Source: Sclerotinia nivalis (Eukaryota; Ascomycota; Leotiomycetes; Helotiales; Sclerotiniaceae). Taken from it: 64,000 bases of DNA. Both the position numbers and the translations under genes were made by a program. How positions within the stretch are numbered: position 1 is the first letter of the stretch; every line of letters begins with the position of its first letter. Of the stretch, positions 1-11,414 are shown in pieces. The stretch covers positions 1,860,001 to 1,924,000 of the forward strand of contig JAPEIS010000008.1 of NCBI GenBank assembly GCA_029531795.1, given 5' to 3'. Below the pieces are notes generated by a model. It was not told where the DNA came from. It searched no databases and was given only the letters and a program-made list of their open reading frames with translations.

Positions 1-226
1 CAAAAGTTGTTTTCCCGGCAAAGGTGATTTTAGTACCGGCCTTGACTTTAGTCAAGTCAATACTGCTTTCTGATGGTGCATATATATTGTTCAGCACAAT
101 TGCTGTCGAGGATGCAACGCAAGGCGCGATTTGAGAATACACTGAAGCAGTGCATGTTGTTTGAGCTGTGCAAACGCCTGCCAAAGTGAGGGCTAAGAGC
201 CCAGGAATCGGAAAGTTCTTATGCAT
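1..226 (-). CDS. Endopolygalacturonase (GH28), N-terminal part, cut by the window edge
   Basis: The minus strand opens with ATG at 226 and stays open to the window edge, giving 75 residues of the N-terminus. Residues 1-21 form a signal peptide (hydrophobic LLALTLAG core, probable cleavage after CTA). The mature part begins with a pair of Cys residues and then carries the pattern STAIVLNNI...GTKITFAGKTTF. This matches the start of fungal secreted endopolygalacturonases, where TxVTFxGKTTFG precedes the right-handed beta-helix. The family hydrolyses alpha-1,4 links of polygalacturonate in plant cell walls and acts outside the cell. The catalytic Asp residues and His lie downstream of the edge, so activity cannot be judged. 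Family assignment is confident; which paralogue it is cannot be told. No intron is seen in the visible part. Confidence 0.85.
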   Translation of the reverse strand, partial: MHKNFPIPGLLALTLAGVCTAQTTCTASVYSQIAPCVASSTAIVLNNIYAPSESSIDLTKVKAGTKITFAGKTTF

Positions 227-2814
227 GGTGAGAGTTAATCAAGTAAATGAACGAAGCTGAAAATGCAGGAATCAGGAGGAGGCAAGTAAATGAATGAAGT
301 CAAACTTGCAGGACTCAGGGAGAGGCATTGAGGGCACTCGAGTTTATGAAGTCATGGAAGGCCAAGTATGGCAATCTCCCTAGAAGCTCCTTTTTTTCAT
401 GCCGAAAAGAAAATCGAACACTACAAACTGAACTTCTGATGGGGCGGGATAACCACGTACATTGTTTCTCCGCAAATTAATATAACCACAGTGGTGCGGG
501 CTGAGAAGATATCCGCATTTTACCAGAAAAGGCAGCTCATGAATACCAGAAGTTCAATAAAGTGGTACCAGATAAAAATCTCTAGATGGGAACTTGGTCT
601 GCAATAATGATGAATATTCCCCAATGTTTCATCGCTCTTTCCACAACCCCAGATTTCAGCTTGGCAGCAGGTCACCGTCCACCTGGTATTATTTGCAAGT
701 TCGAATTTTCCACAAATGATAAAGTCTGCCAATAAACTTTATTTGAACAACCAATCTCAAGTAGTTCTGGAAAATTCCTTGAATCTTCCATTTAGCATAA
801 ATCTAGAACAGATCTATCCATGACTTCTGGTTGGAGGCTAAGATTTGTCCGCGAGGATCATCACGTGTGTGAAACTACACTACTCGTAGAACACTCGAAA
901 TTTTTCTAGTCTACCGATCCACCGTCGCTCCTGTTGAATTTTGTATAAACTCTCGCAAGCCGCTAGCCAAGGCGCAGGATTCAACGCATGTGCCCTGCTC
1001 GGTTGTTGATTGGGGGTGATTAAAAGGCTGCGACGCCATACAGAAGAGATTGTGATATGCGCCTACAATGAGGGGCTCAAACATGGTATACGTATGCCTC
1101 AACGTCCTATCTTCTTCATATTGATGAACACCATGAAGTTGACTTTTTCGAAGGCCAGGATCATCAGGATGCGCTACCATGCTTAATTGATTCTGAATCA
1201 ACAATTCGGACGACGGAGGATTTTTTAATCTTCCGAACTGTACAAAATTGTCTGATTAGCGACGACGAAGGTTTTTATCATATTGGCAGCTAAATGAGAA
1301 CAGAATAGGATAAGGAGTCTGAAACATCTTGGCGACGTGAAGAAAGGGGGAAAAGAAGATGAGGTGGACAAAGGTGGGAAATCACGTGTATCGTAGGTTA
1401 TTTATATCCTCCGAACCTCCGACACAACATCGGCGACAATACGAGCCACCAAATTTTTCATTGCAATCAAATCTCGAGTCTTCAAAGTTTGTCAAACGAA
1501 AGAAATTTGGAATCTGGAAATGATTGGTAGATTGAGAGGCATTTCTTTCCCTGGTAATGCACAATATTACAATGGTGAGTCGCGTCTTGATCACGAGCCC
1601 TTCCGGCTGAATTGACACGGCTGTACGGAGTAATAACCACAAATATATCATTGCAGCATTCTCGATCCCGTCATAAGGATAAATTGAGCAGATTCGAGAG
1701 ATGCTCCTTATCAAAGGAAGTTCGAATTTTTTACGGCATATTCGGGATGATATTTAATTGACTTGTATACGAGCGAGTCATGTTTCTTATCATCAGATTC
1801 TGACATTGGGGGCGCGAGAAGGGCGATTACACGAAAAAAGCAATTTCTATCATATGCGGGGCTAGTAAAAGATGCATCAAAAGAAGTCCGGATTGCAATA
1901 TAATTTGTTGAGCTAGCCATGAGGATCCTTCCTTCTGCCTAAATGATGGATCTTACACTCCAAGTTTGTGCCCGTCTTCAGGAGCTTTTTCGCAAAAAGC
2001 AGCCCTCTTATCATTCCGAGGTCGAATCAAATTCATCATGGCCGTCGCAAGGGTCGCTGTTCCATGCGAAGTCGCGTTGAATCCTTGCATGAATGCTATT
2101 TGCATCCTGTTCATTGTTGGAAACCAATTACAACCAAGTCCGGGAGCAAATAAATATGATATAAGTCCCCGCCCTTCTCTGAGCTTTTCTGTTTTCCTAG
2201 GGCCGCTCTCTATGAAAATTACGATGTAGCTTCTGGCCTTACAAATTTTCGGTTCGATGATGACCGTTTCGAGGCAATGAGCTGTTCATGCAGCTACGAC
2301 CAATCACATGCATCAATGACTACTGCGAAGGATTCCGAGCTAAACACGAGGTATGATTGGCTCTAGGTCACTCTACAATACTGTTATGAGTTGAAGAGGG
2401 ACTTGTTAGGGCGTGCCAAAGGGGATCAATTAAGAGAAATAGACAATCCCCGCGGAATCGCCCTATCTAATGTCACTCCCCGTGGCTCGAGACTACCATG
2501 GATTGAAATGCGCTCATTCAATGATATCTTTGGCAAGCGATAGAAGCTACCGGTGATTGACCGATGTGTTGTATTGAGGAAGGGTGAGGTAGGTAATGAG
2601 ATTTTTGGTGGGATAGGTAGGTTGTGGAGGCCCCCAGCTTTCCTCCGTTATCCGATTATTTCCCACCCCTCTCAACTGTACATATTCTCTTCACCACCAT
2701 TAACCTCTACTACTCATTCATGAACAGGTTCTGGGCTATTATTATCACGACTCTACTCATTGTCCAAATTATTACTAGGGATTTACTTCGTTCTCTTTCC
2801 AACTCCAAGAAAAG
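227..2814. other. Intergenic region, no supported gene
   Basis: This holds the promoter side of the polygalacturonase and the leader of the next plus-strand gene. Two minus-strand open stretches (911-1204 and 1382-1920) are not recognisable, lack a convincing start or splice structure and are treated as chance. Two near-identical segments, each with the words GTAAATGAA and AGGAG, occur at about 240-310. Confidence 0.5.
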
Positions 2815-2891
2815 GTAAGTTTCATCACCGCTTCATTCATTTGTCAATGGGTCTCGAAGACTCACATTGCTGCCTAGTTGCCTCAATAAGA

Positions 2892-3494
2892 ATGTCGACC
2901 TCTTTTCAAACCTCCATAGATGATCTCGCAGGCATCACTGCGTCTTCCAATAATTTGAGCGAGTGGAACTTTCGAGGGATTACCATTTCAGCGGAACAAT
3001 ACTCCGGCGACATCGATGCAGACCTCGCTGCACTCGCGGCAAAAGACATCTCTGACAATACCAACCCTGCGACCGTAAAGGCCGACCACTGCCACAAATC
3101 TGCAGAAGGACCTGCACGGCCATTTTTCTTTGACCGTCGTCTATCTGCCAGCACTTGTGCCGCAAATTCGTACGTGGCTACGGAGGCATCCATGAGGCCT
3201 AATTATACCCCACCTTCTTTCGAGTCGATGTCACAATTTTCGACTTATATCCATACTCCGACCACCTCGGTCGATGAGCACGGGGACGACAGCGTTTTCC
3301 CAGTTCAAAATGGCTCGGTCGAGCTGCAACAACCTTCTTTATACTCCCACTTTCCTGCCTACGCCAGCGGCCCCACACCGCTAGAATCTTGGTACAATGG
3401 ACATGAGCGACACGAGCTTATTGCTTACAAGTTGTCGTACCCCAAAAGCGACTCGATGGCACGAAGGGAGTTGAAGAAATCGGACGGCAAATAG
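2892..3494 (+). CDS. Hypothetical 200-residue Ser/Thr-rich protein
   Basis: The frame runs from ATG 2892 to a TAG and gives 200 residues in one exon. I chose this start because a good donor (GTAAGT at 2815) and a CTAG acceptor ending at 2877, with a CTCAC branch site before it, define a 63-base intron in the 5' leader just upstream. A coding first exon would shift frame if that acceptor is used. An alternative acceptor at AATAAG would fuse a short hydrophobic N-terminus (ATG 2720) in frame, so a membrane-anchored form cannot be excluded. The protein is acidic and polar. It has a possible RRLS kinase site near residue 78, aromatic and Pro-rich stretches in the middle, and a basic tail (ARRELKKSDGK). 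No domain is recognised and no function is proposed. Confidence 0.55.
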   Translation: MSTSFQTSIDDLAGITASSNNLSEWNFRGITISAEQYSGDIDADLAALAAKDISDNTNPATVKADHCHKSAEGPARPFFFDRRLSASTCAANSYVATEASMRPNYTPPSFESMSQFSTYIHTPTTSVDEHGDDSVFPVQNGSVELQQPSLYSHFPAYASGPTPLESWYNGHERHELIAYKLSYPKSDSMARRELKKSDGK

Positions 3495-4073
3495 GTTCAA
3501 AAGCGCAAGTGACGGATCATCTAAATAAGACGAAAGATACGAATGAAGGGTGTTTGGGTTACGGCTGATTTGGGAATACCTTGTTTTATGATTTATTATC
3601 TGGATGTTTCTTCAGGAGAATTGTCGGCGTAATGATGATGATATGATTATGAATATCATGGTTGAGAAAACAGGCACTTGAGACTGCTGGCAGCGTTGCT
3701 CAGAATGGAAATAAGGGATTTATTTTGTTACTTATTGCGGATATTTGTTCACTTCATTTCAAAGAAAGCACTCCCAAGTGCTGTTTTGGTTAGGCAGTTA
3801 AAACTTCAGTCTGATATACTTGATTACGAATTTTAAGAGTTTAGCAATCATGCTTGATTTTTGATGCCTGTCGTCTGAAGTGCATGTTTATTATGAGATC
3901 AGAGCTTGAGCTTGATCCACCAGTTTGCATTCTTCCCCGCCTCTACTTATACTGCTATTGATGGAAGGGGCCATCCCCACGTTCTTGCTCGCTATTATTG
4001 CTAGTTTGGTTTTCCACATTCATCTTTTTTTCGTTTGTGTTCTCCCATCTCTTGTCAACTTGTCAACCTATTG

Positions 4074-4180
4074 ATTTTTACCTATCTTATTTATTTAAGT
4101 AAAAGTATATTATTATTATATTTTTGCAATAATTCTTTTATGACTACTGCTCATATAATTTGAAGGATAGATAAAAAAAT
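4074..4180. repeat. Short AT-rich imperfect inverted repeat, MITE-like
   Basis: The left arm ATTTTTACCTATCTT (4074-4088) pairs imperfectly with the right arm around 4163-4180 (AAGGATAGATAAAAAAAT), enclosing about 75 very AT-rich bases. This resembles a small non-autonomous DNA element, but the arms have mismatches and no clear target-site duplication is visible. Confidence 0.25.
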
Positions 4181-4581
4181 ACAACTAATGGAGAATAGTC
4201 AGAGTAGCAAGCAGAGGATGAGAATCAAAGGTAGGTAATCATTCGACGGGTTCCTGGAGTCGGAAGATCCATGGTAGCCCATGATGAGCCATTCAATCAG
4301 GAATATTTTGAACTCTAGTCCAGGTACAGGAACACGTAATTCCATCTTGCCAGCCAAATGGTGCACGAATCTCAAGCTCATCTATATTCGGTAGAAGATC
4401 AGGGATTTGATATCTCTCATTGGGTACCTAGCTATTGTTCCATGGGGGCGGTGTATTATAGATGGGTGGAGCTGTAGCTGGTAAGCTGCGTCTGACGTTC
4501 TATAAGCCTAGTTTGACAAGATTATTCAATCTAGCAACGTACACATAATTTTGGATGATGGGCGGATGAAGTATTACTATC

Positions 4582-4875
4582 TTATCTTTTTTTATAAACA
4601 TTGTATAAAGATAAAGGAAAAGATAATTGATAAAAATAATTCATTATCGAGCTAACTTTTAAATGCCGCGCCCAATCTATGAAATCTGTCAAATTAACAC
4701 ATGTATTAGCATCATAAAGCCCGAAAATATATCTGCATATCCTATTTTGGATAGCTCTCAAATTATCTTTCATCTGCTTCGTCTTCAGGCCCTCAATTTC
4801 AAAGCAATCCGCGAGCACTAGCATTCTTCCAAAATCGAAAAAAAAAGTCTCGCTACGTCCCCAGGGAACTTCTTT
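4582..4875 (-). pseudogene. Possible BTB/POZ-domain remnant
   Basis: The open stretch contains LVLADCFEIEGLKTKQM, which resembles the helix of fungal BTB domains (usual form VYxLADKYxxxxLKxLA) that follows the core fold. After it come about 50 residues with Cys and aromatic positions. The frame is open upstream of the ATG at 4824 only to about 4875, where a stop ends it, and no start-proximal BTB core (the D-V-x-x-V part) is found. If this is a BTB gene it is a C-terminal fragment. The resemblance is short and could be chance. Confidence 0.3.
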
Positions 4876-5961
4876 CTATCTGAACGATGATTAGCTCATT
4901 GCGTCGGAATTCCACATGCGAACAAAGTTTTCATTTAACTGATGTTTATTTTGTGTTTGGGTGTTTGAATGGGATTCTAGCCTGGCGAATTTTTGACAAT
5001 TAAATCACCTTTACCCTATTCATTTAATACCTGTGTAATAAATAGGTCATACTGCTCAGACAGGCCGATTGTACGAGGCGCTTAGCTACGTACCATATAA
5101 TCCATCCCGTATGGTCTAGTGAACGACCAACATGGTGAGAGTATACCAACAATTAATCATAAGCGCATGGAGAAGGAACAATTCTTATGAGAAAGGCAGG
5201 GCGCCTAAAACCAACATTGTTCGTAAGACTCACATATATTATTCAATCTGATCATATTCAGTTAGTGTTCAACAAAATGTGAATATGTAAGATTATTATT
5301 TAAATCACTGCTTTACACCATACTTGAGAGAAGTGCTTATGGGATGGAATAGAGCGGTTCTGTAGACGTCTGTATACCAAAGTACCATCGAAATGTTCAT
5401 GAAACAATGAGGTTAACCTAAAGGATGCGAGCCGCCGACCCCATGGGATTCTGTGATGCGCGGTAAAAAAGGTTAACATATGGTCGTTGCTTGATGTCTT
5501 CTCATCTCAATCTTCTTGGCAAAAAACTTCCGGAGGGTTTTGCTTCATTTTTTCTCTTTGGCTATGGGCTTTGAATATTTGTATGCTGCAACGCTTTCAG
5601 AAAATTCATTGGCGGGATATTCTAAGGTAAAGTATAAATGTCATGCCTCGATTTCCGCTATCAGAATATATCATTGTCGACGGAACGGTAATCAGCAGGT
5701 GGGAAAGGCCCAACAACATCTCTTATCGTCCAAAAGGCCGAAACCATAGTTGGATGAGGCTTTGGTCTGGCCTACGACTTGGCTGTAAACAAGTTTCCGT
5801 TCCTGTGAACATGTTGGGATGGATAAAAAGCCACGCCATGCCAAGTTGGAGCACAAGTTAGCTTCCACTCTTCTCCGTCAAATATCACTCTTTTATCTTT
5901 CACAATTTTTCGTTGTTTTCTTTTTTCTCTCTTGATTCTGTAGTCCAACATTCTACTAGCC

Positions 5962-6977
5962 ATGGCTTATTATGCAAATTGTCTCGAAGTTTCAGACGAA
6001 TGTCCCATCTCCGCGACGGCATACGGGTATGCGCCATCACTCGCGGCAAATGCTACATTATTAGCAATTTTTTGTATTATTACGCTGGCACAGTTGATCC
6101 AAGGTTTCAAATACCAGACGTGGGGATTTACGGCTACATTTATGCTGGGGAGTTTGTGCGAAGTAATTGGGTATGCTGGGAGGATAATCATGGCATCTAA
6201 TCCATGGAGTCATGTTGGGTTTGATATCTGCTCTCTAGATTCATGAAAATGGCACTAATAATCATATAGCCTCACACTTCAAAATCTCTGTCTCACAATT
6301 GGTCCCCTGTTTTTCCTTAATGGCGTTTTCCTCTGCTACACAAATATAATCGAAACATACAGTACCACCCTTTCCCGCATAAACCCCACCACCTACCCCC
6401 TAATCGCCACCTCAGCAACACTCCTCCCCTTCACCCTCCTCACATCCGGTTCTCTTCTCCAAAGCACATCCGCCATCGGCTTTACCCCATCCTCCTATCT
6501 ACCCACGGGCTCTCATCTCGTCATCGCAGGCTTATGTTTCCAACTCCTCTCTATGATTTCTTTCGGTATCTTGCATGCGGATTTCAAAATCCAAGTTCGT
6601 GCTTATCCGGAACAACTTAATGCGTATGCGGATAAGACGCGCTCTTCTCGACGATTTATGTATTTTTCCCTTGCGTTGCCGCTCGCGTTTTTGGGGGTAG
6701 GGGTTAGTGTTATTTATCGGATGGTTGTCTTAGGGCAAGGGTGGGGAATGGGATTTATGAAGAATGAGGTTGGGATTGTTTGTTTGGAGGGCATGTAAGT
6801 TTTTTCCTTTGGCTTTATGGCGAGTTGTGATGCTGATTTGTTTGGAGAACTGTGGCGGTTGCGGGATATGCCTTGTCGCTTGTGCATCCGGGATACGTGT
6901 TTAGGCCGATGGAGTATATTAGCAATAAGAGTGCAGGGATGATTGCTGATGAGAAGTTGGAAGAGGCTTGGAATTGA
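5962..6977 (+). CDS. RTA1-like seven-transmembrane protein
   Basis: Three exons (5962-6218, 6270-6794, 6848-6977) encode 303 residues. Donors are GTTTGA and GTAAGT; branch sites CTAAT and CTGAT precede the TAG and GAG acceptors, and the phases join cleanly. The product has the RTA1 family layout: a short extracytoplasmic N-terminus with two Cys, then about seven hydrophobic segments. Conserved features include FMLGSLCEVIGYAGR in helix 3, LTIGPLFFLNGVFLCYT after the first intron, and the last helix with an HPG motif (SLVHPGYVFRP). Family members sit in the plasma membrane and are linked to resistance to toxic lipids and sterol-binding drugs (yeast RTA1, RSB1); the substrate here is unknown. 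Length is normal for the family. The charged tail EKLEEAWN ends at a TGA. It may respond to the regulator downstream, but only proximity suggests this. Confidence 0.9.
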
Positions 6978-8389
6978 TGGGGATGAAAACAGAGTCGGAA
7001 ACTTCCCTGAGGGAAGGATGGCGTCCGTGATTGTGTGGTGAGTTTGGAGACTCATTTAGTAAGAGGTCGGTAAAGGCTCAACGTACATCCTTTGAAAGGA
7101 TGTGATGATGTTGCAGATAGAGATGGCGTTATGGACCTGTTGTTTTCTCGTGGCTCGTTTTTAAACGATACCTATATTAGGTTACTAGATTGAATGGATG
7201 TAAGGTGTGAATAAATGGACATATATTTAATGACTCCTCTCCAGTTTGAGGGCCACGAACTATGCTGATGTAGTTACGGGAAGTCGGTAGGTCGATAGGT
7301 CGATAGGTCGAGAGGATTTACTTAAGTAAGTGGTCTCCAAGCGAGACTGAATGTTCAAACACCATTGGATCATCAGATGAAATATTGATATATTCCCTGA
7401 CACTATTGGAACGGATGTAAAAGAAAATATGCCCTTTCGAGACACCATCGATACACCCGGACCGCGTTATCAACAACTTCTCGGTTTCGTGAGACTAAGC
7501 AGGTATAAAATGGACTTGCTTGCCTGAAATAGCCCATATCAGCTGGACTGTATATGACTTGCAGCCTGGTTTCGATCTGGGAACATAGAGTAGCTTTTCG
7601 AGCCCGGTTGTTCGGCCGACGCCAGTGCAGGTATTTATGTTGGTTGGAAAATGTGTCTTTCGTGAAGAATTCTCACCCAAAATTAAGCTGTAAATATGGC
7701 CATTGGGCCGTTGATACTCTGTCAGACAATCACACGCCTTTTGTCACGAGAGCTGACTGCAAGGACTTTGCTTCATCCTGGCTTCCTTTCCTTCCTGGGT
7801 GCAAGCTGTATAATATATAGATAAAAGTACCTAGGTAGCATGTCACCAATTATTTATAGCAACACTGAAAACCGTATAAGGCGTGACCATAGGCAATATC
7901 CCCTGTCCAGTTTGGCCTTGATGTTGATATCAATCTTACCGATTCAGGAATGAAGCACTGGAAGATTACGCGGGGTGTATTTCGTTGGAGAATAGCTTGA
8001 AGGCCCAGTAAAAGAAATTGATTTAGCTAGCTCTGATGGATAGAACACAATAATATTGATATGATAGTTGGGAAGAGGAGGAAGAAAGATGTTATTTACA
8101 AGCACGGGCCACTAAATGAACTCTCCCCCCAGTCACGATCCTCATCATTATTACATAATACTGCCATTTACCCCTGGTGCAGATGGAGGCAAATAAAAAC
8201 ATCATCATCCACTTCTCCAGCCAAACCAAAAGAGAAGCCTTCAACAGCAGACGTCTCCATACATGAAACTCATCCATACGTTCCTGATATAAAACATGTA
8301 CATTTAACGTTATATTTCACATTCTACCATTCATCCAAGGTTCGCGATTTCCGATACACTTTCTCGAGCGACATATCAACGTCTTCGTA
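6978..8389. other. Intergenic region
   Basis: This is the spacer between the RTA1-like gene and the zinc-cluster gene. A GGTCGATA-type short direct repeat (three copies) lies at about 7285-7310. Open stretches such as 7554-7820 are unrecognised and lack context, so no gene is called. Confidence 0.5.
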
Positions 8390-9802
8390 ATGGCACAGCC
8401 GGGAACCTTCTCATGGATTAAGGAAAGTCCTCATATACCACAGCAGATCACTTCAACACAAAAGCCCCACTCAAGTTACCGTCCCCGGAAATCACATACC
8501 AAGTCCCGGAATGGCTGCAAAAACTGCAGAAAGCGCAGAATCAAGGTGTTTAATCATTATTCCTACAATTTTGATGTTTGTTTTCTGATAGAGAATTAGT
8601 GTGATGAAGCAAGGCCCAGCTGTGGTCAATGTTCAGACCGACTAATGGATTCACTCCAATGCGACTTTTTCGTTCCGCAAAAGCCAGCTGCGGAACACTC
8701 ATCCCATCTACTAGCACACAATCCATTAGTTTATGTACCTAGCACATCAGCCAAAGACCAAATTATGTTCTATCTGGAAAAGTCGGACGTTTCAAGCTGG
8801 CACGTCAAAAATCCCTACTACAAACCTGGTGATGCAATCGAATTATTGAACCACTTCCTTGGTGTTACTACCCCATGGTTTGGATCTCCGTCATTTCAGC
8901 GAATTATGCAGCATTGTGGGCTTGGGCTTTCCCTAAAAGCCCCATACCTGATGCACACCATTCTCGCCTTTTCAGCAAGCCATCTCCATTATTTACATCC
9001 GGAAGAGAAAAAATACAGCACTGCTTCCATGTTGCATTACAACCCCTCTCTAGCTTTATTCTCATCAGAACTCCTGACAACCTTGAATACTAGTAATGCA
9101 GATGTAATTATCGCATCATCCTACTTCCACACGATGCTGGCATTTAGAAATGTCCAACTGAATCCGGACATTTACACTGACGCCGGTGGAGCACTTACTT
9201 GGCTGCATACTATGCGAGGAGTACCTATCTTATAGGACACGAACGATATGCGTTCTTATCTCGAAGGCAGTGTTTTGCTGGATGTGGAACACGATTGTAA
9301 AGTCTTAGATGAGGAGATTTGCGATCATGACAAGCCGTACGACGGAAGCAACTGGGCGCTGGAAACTTCTAGAGCGCTTCATGGGCTATTTGAAGTTGAT
9401 TGCGATCCATATACATTCAGAAACACATACCAGGGGCCCTTGAGGCGCTTGTGTCACCTGATGCGACTTGGAACTGGCCAAGAAGCGGCCTGCTCATTCA
9501 TGTCGTTCGTGGGTGAACTTCCCACTTCGTTTGTATTGTTGTTGGAACAGAAGGACCCTAGGGCTTTACTAATTTTATGTTATTGGAGCGCACTTTTTAG
9601 TCAAATCGACTACTGGTGGGTTGTTGATTCTGCAACTATTGTTTGTAGACGACTTTGCGCATACTTGGAGAGAACTACCAAACAAAGACTCCATGATTTA
9701 CTACACTTTCCAGCTAGCAAATGCAGTTATGTAATGAGTAAAAACCATCTAAATACTCACAAAGCAACCTCTACGACCCCTGATGGCAGTACGTTTCTAT
9801 GA
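8390..9802 (+). pseudogene. Zn2Cys6 transcription factor interrupted by an in-frame stop
   Basis: Exon 1 (8390-8545) and exon 2 (from 8600) join in phase 0 across a 54-base intron that splits the zinc cluster, a common position in fungi. The six Cys are at residues 43, 46, 53, 60, 63 and 73 (CKNCRKRRIK then CDEARPSCGQC). This is the Gal4-type DNA-binding domain, with nine residues before the last Cys instead of the usual six or so. The rest looks like the fungal-specific transcription factor region: ASHLHYLHPEE near the middle, and a C-terminal part with FMSFVGELPTSFVLLLEQKDPRALLILCYWSALF and the WW pair typical of these regulators. The frame is cut by TAG at 9233-9235 (codon 264), between RGVPIL and DTNDMRSYLE. 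Coding similarity continues in the same frame to 9802. A 15-base GT-AG stretch spans the stop but is too short for a normal intron. It is a truncated gene, or the TAG is a sequence error. Confidence 0.75.
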
Positions 9803-9999
9803 ACAAGGTATCATGCCAAAAAGCAGGGTCAATGTTTCCAATAGCCCCGGACTAAAATCCAACAACATGAGATTCTGATTCTTTATATCCATTTCGTACG
9901 ATGAATGCAACTGGGATGTTGAATCTACGCCGCTGATTCATCGAAACAAGAAGCCGTTCTCAAAAATTCACCTTTTCCCGGACGTTTAAAAATCTCAAA

Positions 10000-10782
10000 T
10001 CAGACTGCAGTCCAGGCTATTGACGCACTGAGCGCTACCTGGATTACCGTCAAAAGATCTAGCAAATAGTCACTGGAACAGTTCATGAAGATTTTGGGTA
10101 TTTTGGTACGGAGTTTTCTAAGCCATTGAAAATAATCATCCCTCCTAACACCAGATTCCACCTCAAGCAGTCTGGCCCAAAACGAAATACAAAGGATGGC
10201 TTCTTGAAGGAAGCAAAACCTTGGCGCGGCAAACACAAGCAACAAAGCAAGTGGAGCCGTGTAGAACAGCACCCAATCTCCGGGCCTACAGAATTTATCC
10301 TTAACATTGGGCACTTTTACATACACTTGCTCCCCGAGCCTCTTCAAGATCCCTCTAACGGGTAGTAGGACACCACTGTCGGATAACGCTCATTATCTGT
10401 CTTAACTAATAATGTTTGACCATTCGACGTCCCTGACAATACAAGACGAACCAAGCAAATTCATTCTTTGGATTCTCCTCAAAAACATAGGCCATTTCGT
10501 CGTGGAGATTTTGAAGTAAGCCAAGTCGCTGAATATGGGATTCAACCTCAAAACATTCCTGATAGCGTTGTTTTTAATGCTCTTGGAATCTCCTATGTCT
10601 GCAAAAGAATGATATTCTACGGCCTTACATTTGACAGCTCCAATGGCATCCAAATCCAGAGCAATTGCTGCTACAAATTTCTCAGTATCCTTCATTGCAG
10701 TCATCTCCAGCTGTTCATCGCATGTGCCATGATAGCGAAAAGTACCCTGAGCAGCATTTACAAACCCAAGAAGAGGACACAT
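10000..10782 (-). pseudogene. Unrecognised minus-strand gene, probably interrupted
   Basis: Two open stretches lie in one frame: 10782-10402 (126 residues from an ATG) and 10347-10000 (115 residues). About 54 bases with several stops separate them. The second half has a hydrophobic segment (WVLFYTAPLALLLVFAAP) followed by a charged region and a second hydrophobic end (LLTVIQVALSASIAW), so a membrane protein is likely. The join has only weak donors (GTCGAA) and weak acceptors, so this could be a gene with an unusual intron or a decaying one. I recognise no family. Overlapping plus-strand frames of similar length exist, which lowers confidence. Confidence 0.35.
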
Positions 10783-10978
10783 ACAAATTCCTTGAACCCC
10801 CAGTTAAGGTGATGTTTTCCACTTCTATAGTATAAAGTGTAGGTTTTTGGAGTTTAATTCATAAGAGTGGTAAGAGTGGAGTAATGTAATAATAAATCAT
10901 GTCAATGCCACCAAGGGTGCGGGGATCGTGATGTAAGATCCTGATCTGCCATGTGCCAAGAACACGGTGGAGTAATTC

Positions 10979-11043
10979 AATACGTTCCGCATTTGGTTTA
11001 GCGCATATATGAAGCTAGGCCTAAGTCATATACGGAACGTATT
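10979..11043. repeat. Nested palindrome with perfect 11-base arms
   Basis: The outer arms AATACGTTCCG (10979-10989) and CGGAACGTATT (11033-11043) are exact reverse complements. Inside lies a second inverted repeat, TATATGA...TCATATA, around a perfect TAGGCCTA core. The structure sits about 370 bases upstream of the NmrA-like gene. The inverted CCG/CGG triplets are the type of half-site zinc-cluster proteins use, although the spacing here is long. Confidence 0.6.
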
Positions 11044-11414
11044 CGCTTCGTCTTGCTTTGATGCACAGCCAAATCAGGAGGAAGATGCATTAACCTGACG
11101 TACTGCATGCTTCGGTCCTCGCGTTTTCGCCCTCCGTTGATCTATTGTTTGGTCTATTTGTAATTCTTGGCATAAATATGAGTTCATCGCGGATAAGGTT
11201 AAGGTTTCTACCCCTCACTAGTAAAATAGCTTTCTTAGCTGGTGAAGCTTAAAAGCTTCGAATTCCTCGACTACTGCCAGATCTATATCATCTTCCATCA
11301 CGGAATTTACTTCTTATATCTATCGCTGTACGCTCCGTATCAGTTTTAACATCTAAACATCTCCGTATCTCCTCAATCCGACAGCTTTTACTTTACCCAA
11401 GTCACTACGTCATA

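Larger units (their letters stand above)
3495..5961. other. Intergenic region with possible gene remnants
   Basis: Apart from the two weak items listed separately (inverted repeat at 4074-4180 and BTB-like remnant at 4582-4875), I see only AT-rich spacer. The last 450 bases are probably promoter and leader of the RTA1-like gene; a CT-rich stretch precedes its start codon. Confidence 0.5.

Noticed and set aside
911..1204. Minus-strand open stretch of 97 codons
   Set aside because: It starts at TTG, has no recognisable domain and no flanking splice or promoter signs.
1382..1920. Two adjoining minus-strand frames that might be two exons
   Set aside because: No usable donor and acceptor joins them, and neither part resembles a known protein.
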